A stretch of 64,000 bases of DNA from Flavobacterium sp. N2270 (GTDB taxonomy: Bacteria; Bacteroidota; Bacteroidia; Flavobacteriales; Flavobacteriaceae): contig NZ_CP110005.1 in assembly GCF_025947225.1 (NCBI RefSeq), forward strand, positions 248,001-312,000, given 5' to 3'. The translations under genes and the position numbers were made by a program. The stretch's first letter is position 1; the number at the start of each line of letters is the position of its first letter. Of the stretch, positions 49,330-58,457 are shown piece after piece. The notes beneath the pieces were generated by a model. It searched no databases and had not been told where the DNA came from. It was given only the letters and a program-made list of their open reading frames with translations.

Positions 49330-49876
49330 TCTTTGGAACACAGATTTAACAGATTTAAATAATTTTCAAGGATTTACGTCGTTAAGTATATTATTGACAA
49401 TAATTGTAGCTATAGTTTTCATTATTGCTTTAGTTTATTTTTTTAAAAACTCTAAATCTTATAATAGATATTCTATTCCTATATATTTTGTCATACTTAT
49501 TGTTTTTACAGCAGCAGGTTTTATGTACATCAATAAAGACCAAAAAATAACAGATTTAAAAGCAGATTACGAAATAGCAATTGGTAAGATTGATAAATAT
49601 ATAGTTACAAAAGGCCTAAATATATCAAATAAATGCGATTTTACATTTGAGAAAAAAGGAAAAGTATTTTATGGAAACAACAATTCAAATCCTTATACAA
49701 ATCTTCCAAATAAGAAACCAAATTTAGAATTAAGTTATCTGGTAATTTATCAAAAATCAAAACCAATAAATAGTTATATTCTTTTGAATTACTCAATAAA
49801 AGATAGTACTGATTTAAAAAAATATCAGACTTTATTTGAAAAAGAAATTCCAAAGAATGTTTTTAGAAATGATTAA
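49322..49876 (+). CDS. Hypothetical membrane protein, 184 residues
   Basis: I do not recognise the family. Two N-terminal helices (about 20-42 and 52-70) are followed by a soluble, mostly polar domain of about 110 residues with Asn-rich NNNSNPYTNLPNKKPN. It overlaps the NamZ gene by eight bases, so it is coupled to it. Its function may concern the cell wall, but this is only a guess from context. Confidence 0.75.
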   Translation: MSNLWNTDLTDLNNFQGFTSLSILLTIIVAIVFIIALVYFFKNSKSYNRYSIPIYFVILIVFTAAGFMYINKDQKITDLKADYEIAIGKIDKYIVTKGLNISNKCDFTFEKKGKVFYGNNNSNPYTNLPNKKPNLELSYLVIYQKSKPINSYILLNYSIKDSTDLKKYQTLFEKEIPKNVFRND

Positions 49877-49895
49877 AACTAAAATTTAAACTAAA

Positions 49896-50393
49896 TCACA
49901 AAGGCATTTTTTCTTTCATTTTCTCTACAATATTGTAAGCTGCAGGACAAACTTCTACGTTTTTTAAAGTTAAATCAGTTATTTGTTGGAATTTCTTTCT
50001 ATTGGTATGTGGAAATTCGCGACACGCTTTCGGACGAATGTCATAAATGAAGCATTTATTTTCATTATCTAAAAAAGTACAAGGCACACTTTGCAACACA
50101 TAATCGTTGTCTTCATCTATTCGCAAATATTGATCAATGAATTGTTGTGGTTTTTGTTTGAAATTTTTAGAAATACGTTCAATATCGGTAATGGTAAATA
50201 ATGGTCCCGTAGTTTTACAGCAATTAGCACAATCTAAACAGTCGGTTTTTTTAAATTCGGCATCGTGCAAATCCTGCATCACTTTATCCAAATTTTTTGG
50301 CGTGCGTTTTTTCAGCTTATCAAAATACTTTTTGTTTTCGATATGCGTATCTTTGGCAAGTTTTCCGAGTTCGTTTAGATTTGGTTTTAACAT
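49896..50393 (-). CDS. YkgJ family cysteine cluster protein
   Basis: 165 residues. Cysteines are arranged as DCLDCANCC followed by PCTFLDNENKC and RPKACREFP, the pattern of the YkgJ/DUF Zn- or Fe-S-binding family. The biochemical role is unknown. It is convergent with the NamZ-linked membrane protein and 20 bases from it. Confidence 0.9.
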   Translation of the reverse strand: MLKPNLNELGKLAKDTHIENKKYFDKLKKRTPKNLDKVMQDLHDAEFKKTDCLDCANCCKTTGPLFTITDIERISKNFKQKPQQFIDQYLRIDEDNDYVLQSVPCTFLDNENKCFIYDIRPKACREFPHTNRKKFQQITDLTLKNVEVCPAAYNIVEKMKEKMPL

Positions 50394-50471
50394 TATTTGA
50401 ATTAATTCATTAAAGCTAAAACAAATTTAGACTTTTAAACTCATAAACTTCTAAACTCATTAACTTTTATT

Positions 50472-51179
50472 ATGAAAGACCTTTTTGGAAAAGCCATTTT
50501 AGATTATCAAACTAATAATAATCCGGAAGATATCATTACGGAAACTTCTATTTCTGAAGCAGATGAAATGAGTGTTGCGTATTTGTTTCGTGATTTTAAA
50601 GAGATGCCAAAACTGGAACAAAAAGCATTACAATTGACTAAAGGAAAAGTTTTAGATGTTGGATGTGGCGCTGGAAGCCATGCTTTATATCTTCAAAATG
50701 AAAGAAAATTTGAAGTAACTGCAATTGACATTTCGGAAAACGCAATTGAAGCTTGTAAACTGCGTGGTTTGAAAAATGCTGAAATTGTGAATGTGTTAGA
50801 TTTAGATGCTTCTGAAAAATTTGACACCATTTTATTATTAATGAATGGAACCGGTATTTTCGGTAAACTAAATCAAATTTCAACTTATCTTCAAAAATTA
50901 AAAATTCTTTTAAATGAAGGCGGACAAATTTTGATTGATTCGTCAGATATTATCTATATGTTTGACCAAGATGAAGATGGTGCCTATGAAATTAATGCAA
51001 ATGGTTATTATGGTGAATTGACTTTTTCTTTAGAATATAAAGGAGAAAAAGAAGATGAATTTGATTGGCTCTATCTTGATTACAACACTTTACAAAATGC
51101 AGCACACGCAAATGGTTTAGAATGTGAACTGATTTTAGAAGGCGAACATTTTGATTATTTGGCTCGATTAACTAATTAA
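50472..51179 (+). CDS. Class I SAM-dependent methyltransferase
   Basis: 235 residues. Motif I is LDVGCGAGSH at residues 61-70, with VTAIDISENAIEAC as motif II. The substrate is not evident. The last eight bases overlap the convergent TonB-like gene. Confidence 0.9.
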   Translation: MKDLFGKAILDYQTNNNPEDIITETSISEADEMSVAYLFRDFKEMPKLEQKALQLTKGKVLDVGCGAGSHALYLQNERKFEVTAIDISENAIEACKLRGLKNAEIVNVLDLDASEKFDTILLLMNGTGIFGKLNQISTYLQKLKILLNEGGQILIDSSDIIYMFDQDEDGAYEINANGYYGELTFSLEYKGEKEDEFDWLYLDYNTLQNAAHANGLECELILEGEHFDYLARLTN

Positions 51180-51555
51180 ACGTTAGTGGCATTTTAAATT
51201 GAACACTAATTGGTTTCCCTCCTCTTCTTGCTGGTTCCCATTTAGGCGCTTTTTTTAAAACACGTATTAATTCTATTGCAGAATTAGTTCCTAAATCGCG
51301 TAATATTCTAATGTTCTTAACTTCTCCAAGCTCATTTACGTTAAAAGTAAAAATAATTTGACCTTTTCTTTCGACAGATGAAACATCAAAGTTTTCAATT
51401 ATAAAATCATAAAACTTTTCAATATCTCCACCTTGAAATTTAGCATCTATTAAATCTCCATTTAAATATACTTCGCCTCCACCACCACCAAGTTGTGCAT
51501 TTGAAAAATTGACAAAAAACAAACTAATTAATAAAGTAAAAACTATCTTTTTCAT
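51172..51555 (-). CDS. Secreted protein with a TonB C-terminal domain
   Basis: 127 residues with a signal peptide (ending SNAQ) and then a Gly-rich stretch. The remaining 90 residues form a TonB_C-like domain (GQIIFTFNVNELGEVKNIRILRDLG). There is no membrane anchor, so it is periplasmic; such short secreted TonB-like proteins are common in Flavobacteria and their partners are unknown. It lies four bases behind queE and may be cotranscribed. Confidence 0.85.
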   Translation of the reverse strand: MKKIVFTLLISLFFVNFSNAQLGGGGGEVYLNGDLIDAKFQGGDIEKFYDFIIENFDVSSVERKGQIIFTFNVNELGEVKNIRILRDLGTNSAIELIRVLKKAPKWEPARRGGKPISVQFKMPLTFN

Positions 51556-51559
51556 TGAC

Positions 51560-52213
51560 TTAAGGAATATTCAAATATTTATGTGTTTGCAAAGAAACTC
51601 TCCATTTTGGATTATTCATTACATAATCAACTATTAGCGGAGTCATTTCTTCTTTTTTACTCCACTCTGGTTGTAAAAAAAGAATAGCATTTGGATTTGT
51701 TTTTGCAGCTTGTTCTTCAGCAAATTGAAAATCATGCTTATTGAAAATGATTACTTTTAGTTCGTTTGCAATATCATAAGCGCCTTGAACCGGTAATTTC
51801 ATTTTCTTTGGTGATAAACAAAACCAATCCCAAGTTCCAGTTACTGGATATGCTCCAGAAGTTTCAATATGTACTTTTAAATCTTGTGCTTTTAATTGGG
51901 CTGTTAAGAAACTCATATCCCATGTTAAAGGCTCTCCACCTGTAACCACAACCGTTTTGGCATATTTTTTTGCATTAGCCACAAAAACATCAACATGTGT
52001 TGGTGGGTGCAACTCTGCATTCCAACTTTCTTTAACATCACACCAATGGCAACCCACATCGCAACCGCCAATTCTAATAAAATAAGCAGCTGTACCTGTA
52101 TGATAACCTTCTCCTTGAATGGTATAAAACTCCTCCATTAAAGGCAACATTTCGCCTTTATCAACCGCAATTTGTGTTTCTTTCTTCAACATTGTACTTA
52201 AAATAGTTGTCAA
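51560..52213 (-). CDS. queE: 7-carboxy-7-deazaguanine synthase
   Basis: 217 residues, a radical SAM enzyme. The cluster ligands are Cys51, Cys55 and Cys58 (CDVGCHWC, a CxxxCxxC pattern). GEGYHTGTAAYF and VVVTGGEPLTW are further conserved stretches. It converts 6-carboxytetrahydropterin to 7-carboxy-7-deazaguanine for queuosine. An alternative start at MLKKET (residue 8) is possible. Confidence 0.94.
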   Translation of the reverse strand: MTTILSTMLKKETQIAVDKGEMLPLMEEFYTIQGEGYHTGTAAYFIRIGGCDVGCHWCDVKESWNAELHPPTHVDVFVANAKKYAKTVVVTGGEPLTWDMSFLTAQLKAQDLKVHIETSGAYPVTGTWDWFCLSPKKMKLPVQGAYDIANELKVIIFNKHDFQFAEEQAAKTNPNAILFLQPEWSKKEEMTPLIVDYVMNNPKWRVSLQTHKYLNIP

Positions 52214-52235
52214 AGATAAGGATTAGTGATTAGTA

Positions 52236-52261
52236 AATAGTAATTAGCGAATAGTAATTAG
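52236..52261. repeat. Short tandem repeat between queE and the cupin gene
   Basis: Two copies of AATAGTAATTAG with a 14-base period, preceded by a related GATTAGTGATTAGT at 52221. They lie in the divergent promoter region. Confidence 0.5.
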
Positions 52262-52304
52262 TGGATTTATGCTATTTTTGAAATAAATACTAATTTGAAA
52301 AATC

Positions 52305-52664
52305 ATGAAAAAATACTTAATACAGAAAAATCCTTTTGTGGTTCCTACGACCGATGGAAAGTTAATTGAAGAGCATCATGGATTAGCATCTACTGAAAAT
52401 AAAAACATTTCTATTGCTCACATGATTGCCCCACCAAAATGGAGTGAACCTTTTCAAACTCCAGAATTTGAAGAATATACGTATATTATTTCTGGTAAAA
52501 AGCAATTTATTATTGAAGACACAATTATTGTTTTAGAAGCTGGCCAATCTATAAAAATTGAAGCAAATACTAGAGTTCAATATTCAAATCCTTTTGATGA
52601 ACCTTGTGAATATATTGCCATTTGCAAACCTGCATTTGATTTTAATAAAGTACATAGAGAATAA
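52305..52664 (+). CDS. Cupin domain protein
   Basis: 119 residues, a single cupin barrel. The metal-binding motif is degenerate (EYTYIISGKKQFIIEDTII and VQYSNPFDEPCEYIAI). Possible roles are small-molecule isomerisation or sensing; none can be inferred. A TATTTTTG box at 52273-52280 may be its -7 element. Confidence 0.85.
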   Translation: MKKYLIQKNPFVVPTTDGKLIEEHHGLASTENKNISIAHMIAPPKWSEPFQTPEFEEYTYIISGKKQFIIEDTIIVLEAGQSIKIEANTRVQYSNPFDEPCEYIAICKPAFDFNKVHRE

Positions 52665-52687
52665 AAAAGTGGCAAAAAACCAGTTTT

Positions 52688-54031
52688 CTATTCTCTAAGT
52701 AATTGAAGAATACGTTGTTCAACTGGTTCTGTTTCCCAAATTTGTTCAATATTATCAATTTCAAGAATTTCTTTCATGATTTCGTTTTGTCTATCACCTT
52801 CAGCCAATGCTTCTGCATAAGGTTGGTGACTGAATGTAACCCTACTATACAAAGGTGTCCATTTATCTGGATATTTTTCTGAAAACCATTTTTCAATTTG
52901 CTTTTGCAAATGAAATTTATCATCGGCTGTTTTAGAACTCATTTCCATAAAATTACGATACGACAACTCAGCAATTGCATCTGCATTAGGCTTACGCGAA
53001 CTTTCATATTCAGTAAAAATAGTTTGCCAATCGTCTCCGTATTGCTCCATCAATTCGCTTAAAACAGTAATGTCTTCAAATCCTGCATTCATCCCATGAC
53101 CGTAAAAAGGAACAATTGCATGACAAGCATCGCCAATTAAAGCAACTTTATCATTAAATGTCCATGGAAAACATTTCATTGTTACCAGATAACTTTTTGG
53201 GTTTTTAAAGAAATCCTCAACTAAATTAGGAATAACATTTTCAGTAGATGGAAAATATTTGGCAAAGAAGTTTACTAATTTTTCTTTTGTATCCAATTCT
53301 TCGAAGGAGTTTTCTCCTTTAAAAGGCATAAATAAAGTACATGTAAAACTACCGTCTAAATTTGGCAAAGCAATTAGCATAAAGTTTCCACGTGGCCAAA
53401 TATGTAGTGAACTGTTATCTAATTTATGTGAACCGTTTTCATTGGCAGGAATATTTAATTCTTTATATCCAACTTCTAAAAATTCTTGAGAATAATTAAA
53501 CATGCTTTGACGTTGCATTCTATGTCTCACTCTTGAAAAAGCTCCATCTGAACCAAAAACTTTATCATATTTATAAGCTTTCCATTCTCCTCTTTCCTCT
53601 TCCCCTATGTGTAAAATAGCTTCTCCAAGCGAAACATCCCAAACTTTATGCTCAAAGAAAAACTCAACACCAACTTCTTCTGCTAAATCAATCATCTTTC
53701 TATTCAATACGCCGCGAGAAAGAGAATAAATAGCTTCACCTTCTTTGCCATATTTTTGATAATTAAGCGATTGATCCATCATGTGAATTGCCCTTTTTTC
53801 CATTGGCAATCCTATTTTTTTTATTTCATCTGCAATACCAATCTTTTCAAGTGCTTTCCATCCTCTATTAGACATCGCCAAATTAATTGAACGACCAGAG
53901 AATTTAATCTTTCTAATATCTGGACTTCTATCGTAAACATGAACAATGTGGCCTGCTTTTTTTAAGTATATTGCTAATAAAGAACCTACTAATCCAGCTC
54001 CAACTACAGCAATTTTTTTAGGTGTTTGCAT
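52688..54031 (-). CDS. kmo: Kynurenine 3-monooxygenase
   Basis: 447 residues, an FAD-dependent aromatic hydroxylase. VVGAGLVGS (residues 9-17) binds FAD, LIGDACHAIVPFYGHGMNAGFED is the second FAD motif and is characteristic of kmo (GHGMNAG). It hydroxylates L-kynurenine to 3-hydroxykynurenine. Kynureninase, the next step, is encoded at 59.5 kb. Confidence 0.95.
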   Translation of the reverse strand: MQTPKKIAVVGAGLVGSLLAIYLKKAGHIVHVYDRSPDIRKIKFSGRSINLAMSNRGWKALEKIGIADEIKKIGLPMEKRAIHMMDQSLNYQKYGKEGEAIYSLSRGVLNRKMIDLAEEVGVEFFFEHKVWDVSLGEAILHIGEEERGEWKAYKYDKVFGSDGAFSRVRHRMQRQSMFNYSQEFLEVGYKELNIPANENGSHKLDNSSLHIWPRGNFMLIALPNLDGSFTCTLFMPFKGENSFEELDTKEKLVNFFAKYFPSTENVIPNLVEDFFKNPKSYLVTMKCFPWTFNDKVALIGDACHAIVPFYGHGMNAGFEDITVLSELMEQYGDDWQTIFTEYESSRKPNADAIAELSYRNFMEMSSKTADDKFHLQKQIEKWFSEKYPDKWTPLYSRVTFSHQPYAEALAEGDRQNEIMKEILEIDNIEQIWETEPVEQRILQLLRE

Positions 54032-54115
54032 TTTAAAAAATTTCTTACTACAAAAATAAGTAATAATTAAATGAGACCTGTCCCAAAATCATCTTTTTTA
54101 CGAAAAAGAAATAAT

Positions 54116-54149
54116 TTTGTTTAATATTTTTATATTTTTGTTAAACAAA
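54116..54149. promoter_or_regulatory. Candidate operator of the flavin reductase/photolyase operon
   Basis: The outer inverted repeat is TTTGTTTAA (54116-54124) and TTAAACAAA (54141-54149). The inner palindrome TTTGTTAAACAAA (54137-54149) is perfect. A TATTTTTG box (54133-54140) is overlapped by it, so a repressor here would block transcription. It is seven bases before the ATG at 54157. Confidence 0.45.
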
Positions 54150-54156
54150 TAAAGCT

Positions 54157-54804
54157 ATGATAAAAATCAATAGAACTGAAATTGATAAAATGAGTAAGAT
54201 TGATCGTTTAAATCTTGTAAACTCAGCTACAGGATATAAGTCTGCTAACTTAATAGGAAGTGTTTCAAAAGATGGAATTGAAAATTTAGCAGTTTTTAGT
54301 AGTGTAACCCACTTAGGAAGTAATCCTGCATTAATAGGTTTTATAATGAGACCTGCAACAGTTGCAAGAAATACTTATAAAAACATAAAGGAGACAGAAT
54401 ATTTCACAGTTAATCATATAACAAAAAATCTAATACAAAGGGCGCATCAAACTTCGGCTAACTATATAGAAGAAGTATCTGAATTTGAAGCTACAGAAAT
54501 TGAGTCTGAATATTTAAATGACACAAAACAACCCTTTGTTAAGGAAAGTCCTGTTCGAATACTTTGTAAATATGTAAATGAATATTCAATTGAAGAAAAC
54601 GGTTGTATTCATATCATTGCATCAATTGAAGAAATAATAGTCGAAGAAAATCTTTTACAAAACGACAAGTGGCTTCAGCTTGAAAAAGGAGAGATAGTTA
54701 CAATTAATGGATTAGATGGATATTGTCTTCCAAAATTAATCGACCGTTTTGAATATGCAAGACCAAATTCAACGGTAAAATCAATGTTAAAAAATGGCTC
54801 ATAA
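54157..54804 (+). CDS. Flavin reductase-like FMN-binding split-barrel protein
   Basis: 215 residues. [22 protein letters not shown] is the flavin-binding block of the split-barrel flavin reductases, with EYFTVNHI and the RAHQTSANY segment following. Relatives reduce free FMN/FAD or serve partner monooxygenases. It starts an operon with DUF2256, CRY-DASH and a photolyase, whose flavin or pterin cofactors need reduction. It overlaps the DUF2256 gene by 11 bases. Confidence 0.88.
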   Translation: MIKINRTEIDKMSKIDRLNLVNSATGYKSANLIGSVSKDGIENLAVFSSVTHLGSNPALIGFIMRPATVARNTYKNIKETEYFTVNHITKNLIQRAHQTSANYIEEVSEFEATEIESEYLNDTKQPFVKESPVRILCKYVNEYSIEENGCIHIIASIEEIIVEENLLQNDKWLQLEKGEIVTINGLDGYCLPKLIDRFEYARPNSTVKSMLKNGS

Positions 54805-54958
54805 AAAACTAAATCTTCCTGAAAAAATATGTAAAACTTGTGGCTTACCTTTTACTTGGAGAAAAAAATGGAAAAAAAATTGGGACGAAATAAAATACTG
54901 TAGTGATAAATGTAGATTAAATAGAAATTCCAATGATAAAATTCCAGATTCCAATTAA
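54794..54958 (+). CDS. DUF2256 domain protein, 54 residues
   Basis: A small zinc-finger-like protein beginning [20 protein letters not shown], with cysteines as CKTC and CSDKC (positions 13, 16, 36 and 40) and conserved WRKKW. DUF2256 proteins are short and typically sit beside photolyase genes. The stop at 54958 lies one base before the photolyase ATG at 54960. Its small size makes it easy to miss. Confidence 0.85.
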   Translation: MAHKKLNLPEKICKTCGLPFTWRKKWKKNWDEIKYCSDKCRLNRNSNDKIPDSN

Positions 54959-54959
54959 A

Positions 54960-56255
54960 ATGAACAATCTAGTTTGGTTTAGAAATGATTTACGTGTTCA
55001 GGATAATAATTCTCTTTTTGAAGCGTCTAAAAACAAAAACAACGTAATTGGCGTTTATTGTTTAGATCCAAGACAGTTTGAAACGAACAAACACGGATTT
55101 AAAAAAACAGAAAAATTTAGAGCTAAATTTTTATTGGAAACCTTACGGGATTTAAAAAATAATCTGACAGAATTAAATATTCCATTATATATTTTTCATG
55201 ACATTCCTGAAAATGTTATGCCAAAATTAATTGAACAACATGCAATAACATCAATCTTTTTACAAAAAGAATGGACACCTGATGAAGTGTTAATTAATAC
55301 GAATGTTAAAAATAAAATAAATCTTTCTACAATTAAATGGACAGAAACCTACGATCAATTCTTGTTTCATCCTAGCGATATTCCTTATGCTAATTTTGAT
55401 AAAATTCCAGAAGTTTTCACCGAATTTCGAAAAAAATGTGAAAAAGAAAGTAAAATTCGCCCTTGTGTTTCCATAACTACAATGCCAAAAGAAAATTTCT
55501 TTGAAACTTCTAATATTATTCCGAGTCTAGAAGATTTAGGATTAGAAAGTTTCAAATTACATAAAAATACTGCTTTTCCTTTTCCTGGCGGCGAAACAAA
55601 TGCTTTAAAAAGAATAGAAAATTATTTTTTTGAAACCGAAAATTTATCCGAATACAAAAAAACAAGAAACGGATTAATTGGTGATAGTTACAGTTCTAAG
55701 CTTTCTGCTTGGTTGGCAAACGGAAGTATTTCAGCACGAACAATTTATTGGGAAGTTCAAAATTATGAAAGAGAAATTTGTAAAAATGAAGATACCTATT
55801 GGTTAATTTTTGAATTAATTTGGAGAGATTATTTTAAATATATTTCCTTAAAACACGGAAACAAAATTTTCCAACTAGATGGAATTTTGAATAATAAATA
55901 CGATTGGAAATTTAGTCAAAAGGCATTTAATGATTGGGTTTCTGGCAACACCAAAGAACCTTTTGTAAATGCAAACATGAGAGAACTAGCTGAAACTGGT
56001 TTTATGAGCAATCGTGGACGACAAAATGTAGCAAGCTTTTGGGCCAAAGAATGGGAGCAAGATTGGAGGATTGCTGCCAGCTATTTTGAGAGCTTACTTA
56101 TTGATTATGATGTACATTCAAATTATGGTAACTGGATGTACAATTCTGGTGTGGGAAATGACCCAAGAAATCGAAAATTCAATATTAAAAGACAAGCAGA
56201 ACTATACGATGGAAAGGGAGAATATCAAAAAATTTGGTTGAAAAATAAACGATGA
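54960..56255 (+). CDS. Cryptochrome/photolyase, DASH type
   Basis: 431 residues from MNNLVWFRNDLRV; an upstream in-frame ATG at 54933 lies inside the DUF2256 gene and is not used. GRQNVASFWAKEWEQDWRI and the YGNWMYNSGVGNDPRN stretch are CRY-DASH hallmarks, as is the WRDYFKYISLKHG helix. CRY-DASH repairs pyrimidine dimers in single-stranded DNA or senses blue light. Overlaps the next gene by four bases (ATGA). Confidence 0.94.
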   Translation: MNNLVWFRNDLRVQDNNSLFEASKNKNNVIGVYCLDPRQFETNKHGFKKTEKFRAKFLLETLRDLKNNLTELNIPLYIFHDIPENVMPKLIEQHAITSIFLQKEWTPDEVLINTNVKNKINLSTIKWTETYDQFLFHPSDIPYANFDKIPEVFTEFRKKCEKESKIRPCVSITTMPKENFFETSNIIPSLEDLGLESFKLHKNTAFPFPGGETNALKRIENYFFETENLSEYKKTRNGLIGDSYSSKLSAWLANGSISARTIYWEVQNYEREICKNEDTYWLIFELIWRDYFKYISLKHGNKIFQLDGILNNKYDWKFSQKAFNDWVSGNTKEPFVNANMRELAETGFMSNRGRQNVASFWAKEWEQDWRIAASYFESLLIDYDVHSNYGNWMYNSGVGNDPRNRKFNIKRQAELYDGKGEYQKIWLKNKR

Positions 56256-57784
56256 GAAAGCTACGACTTATATTAGGAGACCAACTAAATGCTAAGCATT
56301 CTTGGTTCAAACAAAAAAATAAAAACACAATCTACTTAATGGCCGAAATGCGCCAGGAAACTGATTATGTAAAACATCATATTCAAAAAGTGGTGGCTTT
56401 TTTCTTGTCGATGCGTAATTTTGCTGAAGCTTTAAATAAAGTAGGACACCAAGTAATCTATTTTAAAATTTCGGATAATGAGAACCAACATGATTTAGAA
56501 AAAATTATTACAAGAGTTATTTCTGATAAAAAAATTGAAAAATTTGAATACCAATTACCTGACGAATACCGTTTAGACGAACAACTGAAAAGTATTTGTA
56601 AAAACTTGAAAATAGAAAGTAAAGTTTATGACACCGAACATTTTTATACTTCTCGAAATGATTTAACTAATTTCTTTCATGGTAAAAAAATACTGTTGAT
56701 GGAAAATTTTTATCGAATGATGCGTAAAAGACATCACATTTTAGTAATCAATGAACAACCAATTGGCGGTAAATGGAATTATGATCATAGCAATAGAAAT
56801 AAATATAAAGGAGAAATAGCAATACCAAAACCTCTTTCTTTTAGTAAAGATGTTTTAAGTATAGTAAATGATATTCAAATGGCAGATGTGAAAACATTCG
56901 GAGAAATTGATGCTGAAAATTTTCCTTGGCCAACAACTCGTAAAGAAAGTATTGAACTTTTAGATTATTTCTGCACTAATTTATTGGCATATTTTGGAGA
57001 ATATCAAGATGCTCTGTATAGCGAACATGCGTATTTATTCCATTCTCGTTTGTCATTTGCAATGAATTCAAAAATGATAAGTCCAAAAGAAGTTATTGAT
57101 ACTGTAATTACCTATTTTAACAATAATCAAGATACGATTGAAATTTCTCAAGTCGAAGGTTTTGTTAGGCAAATTTTAGGTTGGAGAGAATATATACGAG
57201 GTATTTATTGGAAAGAAATGCCAAATTACGCCAAAATGAATGCGTTGGATAACCAAAATAAATTACCTGACTTTTTCTGGACAGGAGAAACAAAAATGAA
57301 ATGCATGCAACATGCAATTTCGCAAAGTTTAACCGAAGCCTATACGCATCATATTCAACGTTTGATGATTATTGGAAACTTTTCTTTATTAACTCAAATA
57401 CATCCTGATGAAGTTGATGCATGGTATTTAGGAGTTTATATTGACGCTATTGAATGGGTAGAAATGCCAAATACGCGTGGCATGAGTCAATATGCAGATG
57501 GTGGAATTATTGCTACAAAACCATATGTATCTTCTGGAAGTTACATTAATAAAATGAGTAATTATTGTTCTAGCTGCCATTATAAAGTAAAAAACAAATT
57601 TGGCGAAAACGCTTGCCCTTTTAACAGTTTGTATTGGAATTTTTTAGATGATAAACGAGAACATTTTAAAAATAATCAACGTATGAATATGATGATGGCA
57701 CTACTCAATAAAATAAAACCAGATGAATTAATACGTATAAAAGAGAAAGCACAATATATCATGGAAAACTTAGATTCCTATTAA
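56252..57784 (+). CDS. Iron-sulfur bacterial cryptochrome/photolyase (FeS-BCP, (6-4) photolyase type)
   Basis: 510 residues. The N-terminus LRLILGDQLNAKHSWF is typical. Four cysteines at 351, 439, 442 and 455 have the same spacing as the 4Fe-4S ligands of Agrobacterium PhrB (350, 438, 441, 454). The FAD-binding C-terminal half contains QVEGFVRQILGWREYIRG and WVEMPNTRGMSQYADGG. It repairs (6-4) photoproducts. Translation is coupled to CRY-DASH. Confidence 0.93.
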   Translation: MRKLRLILGDQLNAKHSWFKQKNKNTIYLMAEMRQETDYVKHHIQKVVAFFLSMRNFAEALNKVGHQVIYFKISDNENQHDLEKIITRVISDKKIEKFEYQLPDEYRLDEQLKSICKNLKIESKVYDTEHFYTSRNDLTNFFHGKKILLMENFYRMMRKRHHILVINEQPIGGKWNYDHSNRNKYKGEIAIPKPLSFSKDVLSIVNDIQMADVKTFGEIDAENFPWPTTRKESIELLDYFCTNLLAYFGEYQDALYSEHAYLFHSRLSFAMNSKMISPKEVIDTVITYFNNNQDTIEISQVEGFVRQILGWREYIRGIYWKEMPNYAKMNALDNQNKLPDFFWTGETKMKCMQHAISQSLTEAYTHHIQRLMIIGNFSLLTQIHPDEVDAWYLGVYIDAIEWVEMPNTRGMSQYADGGIIATKPYVSSGSYINKMSNYCSSCHYKVKNKFGENACPFNSLYWNFLDDKREHFKNNQRMNMMMALLNKIKPDELIRIKEKAQYIMENLDSY

Positions 57785-57787
57785 TAA

Positions 57788-57816
57788 AAAAGAGTTGTAA
57801 AACCTACAACTCTTTT
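57788..57816. terminator. Bidirectional terminator of the photolyase operon and the NUMOD4 gene
   Basis: AAAAGAGTTGTA pairs with TACAACTCTTTT around a 5-base loop, with A and T runs at the ends. Confidence 0.88.
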
Positions 57817-57819
57817 CTA

Positions 57820-58392
57820 TTAAACTTTAATATGTCCCCAGTTTTCTCCTGTTTTAATTCTATGCAATTGCATTTCTGTAATTCCAAATTCTTTAGCAAT
57901 TAAGCGCAAACGAGTTTTTCTATTTGGATCGAGTAGTTTCCTCTTCAAACGAATAACATCAATTTCTCTTAATTTAGTGTTTTTTGGTCCAAATTTTTCA
58001 AAAGCTCTTTTTCTTCCTGCTGCAACATGCGGACTTTTATAACCGTGCTCTCTCATTTCTTGGTAAGTAACCCATTTTAAATTAGTTATAACATTATTTG
58101 TTTTATCATAATCTAAATGAATTACATGCGTTTGCTCTTCAGATTCTTTAGCCATAAACAATTCACCTATCATTTTATGAATTGCATGCGCATAAACTGT
58201 CTTTTTATTATTGGTTTGCCTAACGTATCTAAAGTAAGGAAATCCATCATTATTTGCAGGTTTTAATAATCGACCTTCTTTAATATTAGAAGTAAAACTC
58301 TTTAAACGACCTAAATTAGAAACAGCATATCTTACTTTTCCTGGAACTTCAAGTTCATATTCTTTCCATTGTTCTGTTATAAAATGACTCAT
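57820..58392 (-). CDS. NUMOD4/HNH-like domain protein
   Basis: 190 residues from MSHFITEQWKEYE at 58392; an upstream start (58428) adds 12 residues. The NUMOD4 motif (VSNLGRLKSF) is followed by an HNH-like stretch with THVIHLDYDKTNNVITNLKWV. The C-terminal helix-turn-helix (LIAKEFGITEMQLHRIKTG) is similar to that of intron/homing endonucleases. No intron is visible nearby, and it may be a stand-alone, chromosomal nuclease or regulator. Confidence 0.8.
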   Translation of the reverse strand: MSHFITEQWKEYELEVPGKVRYAVSNLGRLKSFTSNIKEGRLLKPANNDGFPYFRYVRQTNNKKTVYAHAIHKMIGELFMAKESEEQTHVIHLDYDKTNNVITNLKWVTYQEMREHGYKSPHVAAGRKRAFEKFGPKNTKLREIDVIRLKRKLLDPNRKTRLRLIAKEFGITEMQLHRIKTGENWGHIKV

Positions 58393-58457
58393 TACTTGTG
58401 GTTTGGTTAATAGATTTGGGGAAATCATCAGTATTAGTCTAATTTACAAATAAATAC

